Assembly: GCA_029465975.1 (NCBI GenBank)
Contig: CM055760.1
Location: 9,112,580 to 9,176,579 of the forward strand
Length of the DNA stretch: 64,000 bases
DNA from: Dallia pectoralis
Lineage: Eukaryota > Chordata > Actinopteri > Esociformes > Umbridae
Reading direction: 5' to 3'
Shown here: positions 1 through 10,791 of the stretch, in pieces
Layout: every line of letters starts with the position of its first letter
Numbering within the stretch: position 1 is the stretch's first letter
Made by a program: the position numbers and the translations under genes
Notes under the pieces: model-generated
What the model was told of the DNA's origin: nothing
The model's input: only the letters and a program-made list of their open reading frames with translations
The model's database searches: none

Positions 1-300
1 CTCTCCTTCAGCTCTCTGACACACTCAAACGTGCGCGCACGCACACACATGCACACACACAAACACACACACACACACCCTCCTCCCCCATCGCTGCAGT
101 GTCTCAACTGCCTTGGAGCCAGCGCGAGAGGAAATAGAACACAGACAATAATAAGCGAAAGTGTGGGATAAAACGAGAGAGTGTGAAAGGAGGGAGATTT
201 AGAGGATGCCGGACTAAGGGTGGATCGCACACAGCCTTGCTCTCGCCCAAGAGTGTTTGTCTGCAGTCTCCTTGGAGAATGGACGCAGGACTGTGACACG
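1..300 (+). other. gnaz: Probable non-coding first exon of GNAZ (5' part cut by window edge)
   Basis: The stretch ends in a good splice donor (CACG/GTAAGC, intron from 301) and has no long open frame on the + strand. It carries a CA microsatellite near 31-78 and a G/A-rich stretch. Human GNAZ has a non-coding first exon lying tens of kilobases before the first coding exon, and the acceptor at 22136/22137 would be its partner here. Transcript data would be needed to prove the join, and it could belong to another transcript. The exon start cannot be placed. Confidence 0.4.
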
Positions 301-1131
301 GTAAGCTCGCCTGCTTTATTTTCTCACACACCCTTTTTTCATCATCGTGGCTAAAGTTGCCCTCTTTCTAGCCCCGTTTTGACCGTCTGGGTTCTAGAAC
401 GAGGACCGGGCGGGCTCCTCTTCATAATGTGAAGGAATAGGGTCTTTTTTCTGGTTGTTTCTGCCGAGATCAGAGTGATGATGTTCTAAGATGCGACCGA
501 GGCAAGGCTTCTTCTCCACTCCCCTCCTCCACCAATGCTCTCCGTGTAGATGTGGACATGGACTACGTGGAGAGCTGGTCCTCTTAGTCTGTGCGCCGCT
601 CCTCCTTGACACATCCTTGATAAACGTCTGGTTAGGTCTGGAACGCGGGGCGACGGAAAACAGGCTGACGCATCAAGAAAACCCGGACAACATCAACGAT
701 CGGTGTGTCGCTTCGTCCGCGCCGGCCGACCACACGAGAGGAAGAGGTGGTAGAGAGGGTCTCTGCGGAAGTGCCATCACGTTGGATGGAACGAATGGTT
801 GTCATGATGACTGGCCCGGGTGAGACTGGATGTGGGTGCCCGGCGGGGGGGTGTTCTCCGCCCGCGTGGAGGCAAAACCCAGGGCTGGACGTACCCGCGG
901 CGGCTTCACAGTCTGCCGTCTGGCCCCTACGTGCTCCACTTGACAACCCTGATTAACATTAACACCCCCGTGTGTGTGTGTGTGTGTGTGTGTGTCGTCT
1001 CTACCCTGAGGGTCAATTGTGTCATTTTTGTCACTCCAATCCCTCATATCTCTGATGGGGCATTACTGTGTCTTATGCTTACGGAGACCAGGTCAGAGCT
1101 GACAATGCAGCGGCAGGAGTGTGTGTGTGTC

Positions 1132-1168
<37 letters not shown>

Positions 1169-3779
1169 ACAGGGAGGGGTCCAGGGGCTAGGGGGTTTAG
1201 CAGTGGGGAGTCAGAAGGGGCAGAGGGGCGGAAGATGATGCAGAGAAACCCGATCGGAGGCAGACAGAAAAAAGAAGACAGAGACAGAAAGGGAATTAGG
1301 AGCGAGGAGAGATGTAGAGAATGTAATAAGAAACATGGTGGGGACGAGACTGTTTACCAGAGCGTCAGCCGGGGATGATGGACGATGGAGAGAACTGGCT
1401 GAATGAGATAGGGCACAAGCAATTATTGTAAAAACCCGGCCAGCAACCAGGCCCTCAGACATCTACGAATGGAGGCGGAAATGGTGGAAGAAAATGCCAC
1501 AATGCTTCGGGAAGCTCCGAAGGAACACATGGCGAAATGGATCAGGCCCTTCTCGGGCCCTACAAGAGCACACCACAACGCAAGGTTTACCCGGCAATAT
1601 TAGTCCATAGGAAAATAAATGCACTGACGTCAGTTGTAACCAAGGCTTGCATTGATTATAACACTTCCTGATCGCGGCTGTCTGTGCTGTTCTTAATCAT
1701 GTACTCCAGACATCGAGTTCCCATTGAGAAGACATTCCCTTCTCAATATTTAAATGTACCTTAGTGGCCTTAGTGTCTGATAATGTTAGTTCAATGATCA
1801 TGGCTCTATTAGTACAGTCGATCCCAACATTCATCCTGATTGGAACAGCCACCTACGACCCACCAGGGAGGTACAGGACCCCTGGTCACCGGAGCATCTG
1901 TTCATTATCAACTGAAGTGTCATATTTCAGATTTTGTATTCTCAATTCTGATTGGACAAAATCTGCAACAATCAACAACAGATACATGACAGTTTTCCCT
2001 GCTGCCAGACACAAAACTGATTCTGCACCATTTCCTCGTCAACCACCATATCACCTTTAACCCCGTTCCCCACTAGTCTCGCAGGACATAATGACACTTC
2101 GAATGCACACGTCACGTAGGCTGCGAGCCGTTTAAAACGCGCCTGTATGCGCTCGTACACAAATCTAAGTCGATCTCAAGCAAGTGACAGAACCTGATAA
2201 CATCTTTATACCCTCTAATGGTAAAAGAGCATTTCTGCGTTATTAATCGTGATGTTTCTTTTGTTTTTTTTTGGCACCCTTCAATCGCTTTAATGTACAT
2301 GAAGAAATGTATCACGGCCTGTATAAACAAAGGTCAAATTAGAGGGAAATAATACTGTTACAACTCTACAACTCTACTTGACAACCAATAGAGACGTTGA
2401 ACGTGTTTGGACAGATTTGTCGAGGTTGACTGAGAGGGAAGTGGGTGGGGCTAACAGCTGAGGCGTTACTGATTCTCGTCAATGATAACCTTGGCTGTAT
2501 TGGTTATGAAGTCACGGGTGAGCTTGTCATATTAAAATCAGACACTCCCCACGGCCTGAGGTGGTCCAGGGCCCTAGACCGTGTCTACAGGGGCACACAC
2601 ACTGTTGCCACGTGGGTTCGGGTTCCGACCTGCCCCCTTTTTGCCGTGCACTCTCCTCCATCTTCGCCACTTTCTCTGTCTAGCATAGCAAAGCATGTTA
2701 CGTCATTTTGAGTATGGCTTCATAAGAAGAACAAATGAAACAAGAAGACAAATGGTTAGGTTGAGTTTGACCTCCGGCTTGCCTCTTGGTTAAACCACAG
2801 TAGCCAGTTTGTCTCTACGCTGCTAATGTGGTTGCTTCGTATGTTTTCCCAATGTCAGTAGACCCCGCCCACTTTACCGATCACAGTATATTGTAGATTA
2901 CAGGGCTCCATTGCTATTCGCCCCTGAATCAGGCAGTTCCTCTGTCGTGTTTCTCCTCAGACTCAGGTTAAGTGTTTCTGCAGCTCAGCCGGCCCGGAGT
3001 TTCTATTGGTTCCGTTTTTTTTAATCCACTCCAGATGTGCCAGGGCCAAAGTATCGCATTCAAGAATTCGGTGCTGTCTCTTCCCGGATGATACATCAGA
3101 ATACGAGCCAGAGAGTATGCAGCCGTTAGTTGGACAGAACCGAATTAGATGGGGCTTTTGTCTGTTCACAGTGACTTTACAGTAAGTACAGATTGGGTTA
3201 TCGTCCAGCTACGTCTCTATCCACGAATGTATATCCCTCTCCTGTCGGTTCCCAATCGATGATGGGAATCTGGCGCTCAGTACTAGACCCCATGTCTGTG
3301 CCTGGGGACGACGGGACATGTGCCTGCCTCCCAGCGCTTGTTACTGGGCGGGACCAGGGGACCAACAGAGCGTCTTTGTGCTCCATTCCTCACACATGAC
3401 AGCAGTTACATGACAGCGAGGGGGACCGGGGTGGGGGGAGGGACTCTGGACTGGACGACCAATGGGGGTCCTCTGTGGGAAAACATTGTGGGCGGGGGAA
3501 CTCATTTATGGATTGTGAGCGACACTTTGATTACAGCATTATGCCCCTTTCGCAGTTTTTGGCGTCAATATATTTACTTCTTAACCTTATTGGGGTAGTG
3601 TTGAAGGATGGTGAACTCATACGAGGCTCACAGCAAACCTCCATGTCAACTGACATCAGTTTCTTTCTGTTTTGCCTGGCAATCACCGACAGTTTTAAGG
3701 CCAGTTAAGGCTTTTAAAAGTACATTTTTACATAAATCATCAAATGTAAATGATTATGTTGTATTGGGTTAATGTTTTA
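301..3779. other. GNAZ intron 1, left part; no gene seen
   Basis: Only short frames without family resemblance occur here. Visible landmarks are GT microsatellites at about 969-994 and 1117-1167 and a purine-rich patch near 1250-1340. I see no transposon that I can name. Confidence 0.5.
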
Positions 3780-3923
3780 CGTAGCAACCTAAACACCACC
3801 CTCATGCTGGCCACAGTGATGTTGGAGGGCCAGCAGAGGGCAGTGTTCCTTTCGGTCAAAAGATCAAATCCCAGGGCAGTTAAGGGAGCGTTGGGAGTGT
3901 TGTCTGTCAGATGGGACATTGAA
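3780..3923 (+). mobile_element. Left half of an old dispersed element, split by a minisatellite
   Basis: The left flank (AGAGGGCAGTG, then GGTCAAAAGATCA, then CAGATGGGACATTGAAC) and the sequence resuming at about 7616 (GATCCCACGGCACCTATCAT) resemble, from memory, the two consecutive halves of a repeat very common in fish genomes. The 36-bp array lies exactly between them. Naming the family would need a repeat-library search; the resemblance is my recollection, while the split arrangement is directly visible. Confidence 0.45.
3830..3843 (+). promoter_or_regulatory. CTCF-type motif CCAGCAGAGGGCAG
   Basis: All 14 positions fit the CTCF core CCASYAGRKGGCRS. It lies about 80 bp left of the large 36-bp array and within a probable dispersed repeat, so it may be an element-borne site rather than a conserved insulator. 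Confidence 0.4.
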
Positions 3924-6900
3924 CAGGTGTGTTTTTTCTCCCTGTGTTCACTATAGATCCAGGTGTGTTATTTCTCCCTGTGTTCACTATAGATCCAGGT
4001 GTGTTATTTCTCCCTGTGTTCACTATAGATCCAGGTGTGTTATTTCTCCCTGTGTTCACTATAGATCCAGGTGTGTTATTTCTCCCTGTGTTCACTATAG
4101 ATCCATGTGTGTTATTTCTCCCTGTGTTCACTATAGATCCAGGTGTGTTATTTCTCCCTGTGTTCACTATAGATCCAGGCGTGTTATTTCACCCTGTGTT
4201 CACTATAGATCCAGGTGTGTTATTTCTCCCTGTGTTCACTATAGATCCAGGTGTGTTATTTCTCCCAGTGTTCACTATAGATCCAGGTGTGTTATTTTAT
4301 ATCTCCCTGTGTTCACTATAGATCCAGGTGTGTTATTTCTCCCTGTGTTCACTATAGATCCAGGTGTGTTATTTCTCCCTGTGTTCACTATAGATCCAGG
4401 TGTGTTATTTCTCCATGTGTTCACTATAGATCCAGGTGTGTTATTTCTCCCTGTGTTCACTATAGATCCAGGTGTGTTATTTCTCCCTGTGTTCACTATA
4501 GATCCAGGTGTGTTATTTCTCCCTGTGTTCACTATAGATCCAGGTGTGTTATTTCTCCATGTGTTTACTATAGATCCAGGTGTGTTATTTCTCCCTGTGT
4601 TCACTATAGATCCAGGTGTGTTATTTCTCCCTGTGTTCACTATAGATCCATGTGTGTTATTTCTCCCTGTGTTCACTATAGATCCAGGTGTGTTATTTCT
4701 CCCTGTGTTCACTATAGATCCAGGTGTGTTATTTCTCCCTGTGTTCACTATAGATCCAGGTGTGTTATTTCTCCCTGTGTTCACTATAGATCCAGGTGTG
4801 TTATTTCTCCCAGTGTTCACTATAGATCCAGGTGTGTTATTTCTCCCTGTGTTCACTATAGATCCAGGTGTGTTTCTCCCTGTGTTCACTATAGATCCAG
4901 GTGTGTTATTTCTCCCTGTGTTCACTATAGATCCAGGTGTGTTATTTCTCCCTGTGTTCACTATAGATCCAGGTGTGTTATTTTATATCTCCCTGTGTTC
5001 ACTATAGATCCAGGTGTGTTATTTCTCCCTGTGTTCACTATAGATCCAGGTGTGTTATTTCTCCCTGTGTTCACTATAGATCCAGGTGTGTTATTTCTCC
5101 CTGTGTTCACTATAGATCCAGGTGTGTTATTTCTCCCTGTGTTCACTATAGATCCAGGTGTGTTATTTCTCCCTGTGTTCACTATAGATCCAGGTGTGTT
5201 ATTTCTCCCTGTGTTCACTATAGATCCAGGTGTGTTATTTCTCCCTGTGTTCACTATAGATCCAGGTGTGTTATTTCTCCATGTGTTTACTATAGATCCA
5301 GGTGTGTTATTTCTCCCTGTGTTCACTATAGATCCAGGTGTGTTATTTCTCCCTGTGTTCACTATAGATCCAGGTGTGTTATTTCTCCCTGTGTTCACTA
5401 TAGATCCAGGTGTGTTATTTCTCCCTGTGTTCACTATAGATCCAGGTGTGTTATTTCACCCTGTGTTCACTATAGATCCAGGTGTGTTATTTCTCCCTGT
5501 GTTCACTATAGATCCAGGTGTGTTATTTCTCCCAGTGTTCACTATAGATCCAGGTGTGTTATTTTATATCTCCCTGTGTTCACTATAGATCCAGGTGTGT
5601 TATTTCTCCCTGTGTTCACTATAGATCCAGGTGTGTTATTTCTCCCTGTGTTCACTATAGATCCAGGTGTGTTATTTCTCCCTGTGTTTTAGATCCATAT
5701 TTCTCCCTGTGTTCACTATAGATCCAGGTGTGTTATTTCTCCCTGTGTTCACTATAGATCCAGGTGTGTTATTTCTCCCTGAGTTCACTATAGATCCAGG
5801 TGTGTTATTTCTCCCTGTGTTCACTATAGATCCAGGTGTGTTATTTCATCCCTGTGTTTACTATAGATCCAGGTGTGTTATTTCTCCCTGTGTTCACTAT
5901 AGATCCAGGTGTGTTATTTCTCCCTGTGTTCACTATAGATCCAGGTGTGTTATTTCTCCCTGTGTTCACTATAGATCCAGGTGTGTTATTTCTCCCTGTG
6001 TTCACTATAGATCCAGGTGTGTGTTATTTCTCCCTGTGTTCACTATAGATCCCAGGTGTGTTATTTCTCCCTGTGTTCACTATAGATCCAGGTGTGTTAT
6101 TTCTCACCCTGTGTTTACTATAGATCCAGGTGTGTTATTTCTCCCTGTGTTCACTATAGATCCAGGTGTGTTATTTCTCCCTGTGTTTCACTATAGATCC
6201 AGGTGTGTTATTTCTCCCTGTGTTCACTATAGATCCAGGTGTGTTATTTCTCCCTGTGTTCACTATAGATCCAGGTGTGTTATTTCTCCCTGTGTTCACT
6301 ATAGATCCAGGTGTGTTATTTCCTCCCTGTGTTCACTATAGATCCAGGTGTGTTATTTCTCCCTGTGTTCACTATAGATCCAGGTGTGTTATTTCACCCC
6401 CTGTGTGTTCACTATAGATCCAGGTGTGTTACTTCTCCCTGTGTTCACTATAGATCCAGGGTGTTGTTATTTCACTATAGATCCAGGTGTGTTATTTCAC
6501 CCTGTGTTCACTATAGATCCAGGTGTGTTATTTCACCCTGTGTTCACTATAGATCCAGGTGTGTTATTTCACCCTGTGTTCACTATAGATCCAGGTGTGT
6601 TATTTCTCCCTGTGTTTACTATAGATCCAGGTGTGTTACTTCTCCCTGTGTTCACTATAGATCCAGGTGTGTTATTTCTCCCTGTGTTCACTATAGATCC
6701 AGGTGTGTTATTTCTCCCTGTGTTCACTATAGATCCAGGTGTGTTATTTCTCCCTGTGTTCACTATAGATCCAGGTGTGTTATTTCTCCCTGTGTTCACT
6801 ATAGATCCAGGTGTGTTATTTCTCCCTGTGTTCACTATAGATCCAGGTGTGTTATTTCACCCTGTGTTCACTATAGATCCAGGTGTGTTATTTCTCCCTG

Positions 6901-7624
6901 TGTTCACTATAGATCCAGGTGTGTTATTTCTCCCTGTGTTCACTATAGATCCAGGTGTGTTATTTCTCCCTGTGTTCACTATAGATCCAGGTGTGTTATT
7001 TCTCCCTGTGTTCACTATAGATCCAGGTGTGTTATTTCTCCCTGTGTTCACTATAGATCCCTGTGTTCACTATAGTGTGTTATTTCTCCCTGTTATTTCT
7101 CCCTGTGTTACTATAGATCCAGGTGTGTTATTTCTCCCTGTGTTCACTATAGATCCAGGTGTGTTATTTCTCCCTGTGTTCACTATAGATCCCGGTGTGT
7201 TATTTCTCCCTGTGTTCACTATAGATCCAGGTGTGTTATTTCTCCCTGTGTTCACTATAGATCCAGGTGTGTTATTTCTCCCTGTGTTCACTATAGATCC
7301 AGGTGTGTTATTTCTCCCTGTGTTCACTATAGATCCAGGTGTGTTATTTCTCCCTGTGTTCACTATAGATCCAGGTGTGTTATTTCTCCCTGTGTTCACT
7401 ATAGATCCAGGTGTGTTATTTCTCCCTGTGTTCACTATAGATCCAGGTGTGTTATTTCTCCCTGTGTTCACTATAGATCCAGGTGTGTTATTTCTCCCTG
7501 TGTTCACTATAGATCCCGGTGTGTTATTTCTCCCTGTGTTCACTATAGATCCAGGTGTGTTATTTCACCCTGTGTTCACTATAGATCCAGGTGTGTTATT
7601 TCTCCCTGTGTTCACTATAGATCC
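3924..7624. repeat. 36-bp minisatellite, about 100 copies
   Basis: The array is 3.7 kb long. Each unit contains CTCCCTGTGTTCACTATAG followed by ATCCAGGTGTGTTATTT. Because 36 is a multiple of three and the unit has no stop in several frames, long artificial open frames appear on both strands. Marker variants (TTTCACCC for TTTCTCCC, CCCAGTG, ATTTTATATCTCC, CTCCATGTGTTT) recur at fixed offsets, showing block duplications: the 4189-4300 marker set returns at 5456-5567, 1267 bp later. Units are least regular at about 5690-6480 and 7050-7110. Confidence 0.97.
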
Positions 7625-7690
7625 CACGGCACCTATCATAAAAGACAAGGTTTCAACACCAGAGACCTGGCTGAACCTTGAATCTACTCA
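7625..7690 (+). mobile_element. Right half of the dispersed element split by the 36-bp array
   Basis: Sequence resumes with CCCACGGCACCTATCATAAA and an AGACCTGGCTGAA-like string, the expected continuation of the element whose left half ends near 3923. The last array unit runs directly into it at GATCCCA, which suggests that the array grew inside the element. Confidence 0.4.
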
Positions 7691-8311
7691 CTAAATATGG
7701 TTACTGATGATGATCTCCTGCTTCCCGTTGTCTGTGCTGAACAATACAGTGCAATAGCTGTCGAAGTGAATGCAATCAATGCTTTATGTAAGTGGCTTTA
7801 GGTAATAGTTTCAGCTAAATGACTATAATGCAAATGTGAAGGACATCCACGGTGCCCCTGAACTCCAAATGGAACCTGCAGGACCAATGCGAGGTGACCA
7901 GGACATCGAAGTCTGCAGGTTCACTAATGAAATAGAAAGTCTACGGGCAGGTCAGGGGTCAACTACCTTGCGTTAGTCACCCGCCTGTGTAGACGCGCCC
8001 TCGAATGCTGAGTAAATTGGATAACGACATAATATCCGTCTTTTAGCTGGTCGTAGTCATGAAGCAAGCCGAAAGCAGCAGATATGAAAGGGCAAAGTTT
8101 TCATGAGTGACGGCATGTCTGTCGGGAAGATGGCTGTACTGATGGGTGAACTGAAGGCCAAGTTCAGTGCAGAATAAGACGCTGTTGTGAGTTGGCCAAT
8201 GTGTCTTAACACACCATGAAGACTGACTCTAACTCTCTTATATGCTCTGATGTACGTTTAGGATACTTCTGTAACCTCTACTTCACATGGAAGGCCTTTT
8301 TGAAAGTCCAG

Positions 8312-8445
8312 ATGTCAGGACAACACTGATTACTGATATTTATGCTTCACTCATTTTAGGACAACACTGATTACTGATATTGGTGCTTCACTCATGTCAG
8401 GAAGACACTGATTACTGATATTGGTGCTTCACTCATGTCAGGACG
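8312..8445. repeat. 41-bp tandem repeat, about three copies
   Basis: The string AGGACAACACTGATTACTGA recurs with period 41 (AGGA at 8317, 8358, 8399 and 8440), each followed by a TGCTTCACTCAT block. Small changes separate the copies. It is a short intronic minisatellite. Confidence 0.9.
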
Positions 8446-8834
8446 ACAGTAGTAATGGTTTTCTCTATTACCGTGTATTTCAGCTGACTTTCAGATTAAT
8501 CTTCCTCATACTGGCCTGCCCGAGGCCCGGTGATGAAACCATCAACTGCAGGATGTAACTAAAGTCTGTGGCTTAGAGCTGACACAAAATGGCTGCCCCC
8601 CCACAGTTTCCTGTCTGTTGCAAAACCCTTTTCTATCACATGTATCAGGACTGGAGTGAAACAGTGTGGCACTCAGTGAACCCGTTTCACATAAGGATTG
8701 CGTTAACTGATATTTAGCAGGTTAGAGGGTGAACAAGCTACAAAGCGGCCTGGCGTAGTGTTTGCTTTGCCGTTAGAATGACTAGCCCTGTCTTGAGACA
8801 TTTGCACACAGAGACAGAGGCAGATACAGACCGA

Positions 8835-8946
<112 letters not shown>

Positions 8947-10724
8947 CTTGTTGGATTGTCTCCACCGTGTGTATCATCCTTTTCCCTGAGTGGGTTGGCT
9001 CATCGCTCTGCCAGAACACAAACTTGCCATTGTCCGTGCCGCCTGGCCTTGTGACTCAGTGTGACCTGCTCCATCGGGTGCCGGCAAGTGGCGAGAAAAA
9101 AGGCCCGGCAAACACAGAACCGTATCGCAAAAAAACCTCTACTGGACCGAGCCCCCAGCAGCCACACAGCCCGCAGCCCTGTCCACGCATGTTTTAGACG
9201 GTTGAAAAATGGACACAGCATCTTGTTGTTTATCGTGATGTACGAGCAGCAGCTTCTCAAACGAAACACCCAAGGTCATAAAGAACGAGAGTGAGCGCGG
9301 CGAATGTTGAACAAACACAATGGTCAAGGCCAGATCTTTAAACAGTGAGCGATTGTGGCGGACGGAAAGGCAACACTTAAATCAAATCATGCCGTTAAAT
9401 AACGCTACCTGGTTGCTAAAGACCAGCTTTTTGCGCTCGTTTGAGAGAACTCCCGTGTTTAGGATGTGCGGGGGGAAGACGTTTACAGTCTGGTATGTTT
9501 TTTTGGTTCAAGATTGTATTCACGTATACGTAACAACACATAGAGAATTATTGTTTCGTTTTAATTACAAAGAATAGTTCCCAGAAGTAGTGATGGCTGC
9601 ATTTGACTTAAGGCCAAATTTAGCGTGGAATAAGAGTTGGCCAGCTGTTGTGAGTTGGCTAGCATGGAGCATCGTTTCCCAGAATGCATTTTTACGCATC
9701 ATAAAGATTGTGTTAAAAAGTGATGTGGTATAATTTTTTTAATGTTAGATATAAAGACTGTAAAATCAAAGCATCATTTTCCAGGTCTTACAATACATGT
9801 ATGTAGCGTGTACAGTATCTGTCATTGGAGAATGTAATGCTATGGTTGTCACGAGACATCCTTTGTCATAGCTCGAGAGTTTTCTAACGAAGTGTGACAC
9901 ACACATTTTACCCAAAAGAATTGGTTCCCTTTGCTGCTCGTACAACAATTTGGATCTCGGGCAAAATTGTCAGATCCGAATGGAACTGTAAATACACGCT
10001 GCTCTTGAATTTAACTAATAGCCAAGGCCAAAGTGGAAACGACTCGCCCAATGACGAAGATATTGAATAGATTATGCAAGACCATGAGTGTGTGCCAAAA
10101 GATTTATATCCTAGACTTTCGCTTTCATACTATGTCATGCGATTGTATTTCTGTCTACAGCGCCCAGTTCCTCAGCTCATGGTTCTGCAACTCAACATCA
10201 GATCTGTGTGGTGCCTGCTGTCCTGCGCTGGTGTTTTTTTTAAATCCACAACTGAACAGAGTAGAATGTGTCCAAAATGTGCACTCAACACGCACTTATC
10301 TGTTTTAACAGCAGTGCATTATGTTCAGGGAATGCTGTGTTTTATTTCCAACTGAAATTGAGTAAATGCATGTTGTCACAGCCCAAGTTTAATAGACATA
10401 AAACGTCAGTCCATAACTTACCACAATAACTGTCTGCATCTATAGCACCTCTGGACCCATTGATCGTGTCACAGGAGGCGTGACTAGCATTCACCGGGGT
10501 GAGACCAGGGGTACGGGAAGCGAGGAGAGACAAGCCAATTTCCCTACTTCCATTGTACTAATGGATGTGTAGCCAACAAACACGTTGTTAGACTGTTCTG
10601 GCAAACCAGTGTTGAGTTAAGGCGATTCACTAAATACATGTCTTCTCCCAATGGTATAATCGAAAAGTAATTGTGAAACGCCCTGATCAAGTTAATCGCC
10701 AGTAAACTTACCGCTAAATACTAA

Positions 10725-10791
10725 GCGCATGCATGCACTGCAATGCTGACGGCACCCGCTAAGTTCAAGCTCTAAGTGCGTGCATGCATGC
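10725..10791. repeat. Imperfect inverted repeat rich in GCATGC
   Basis: GCGCATGCATGCACT at 10725-10739 is mirrored by AGTGCGTGCATGCATGC at 10775-10791, giving a hairpin-capable pair with a 35-nt loop. Alternating purine-pyrimidine GCATGC could also favour Z-DNA. No function is implied. Confidence 0.5.

Noticed and set aside
3919..7694. Open frames of 130-436 codons reading repeats such as FLPVFTIDPGVL or NTGRNNTPGSIV on both strands
   Set aside because: They come only from the stop-free 36-bp unit; several frames and both strands are open at once, and no start context or homology supports a protein.
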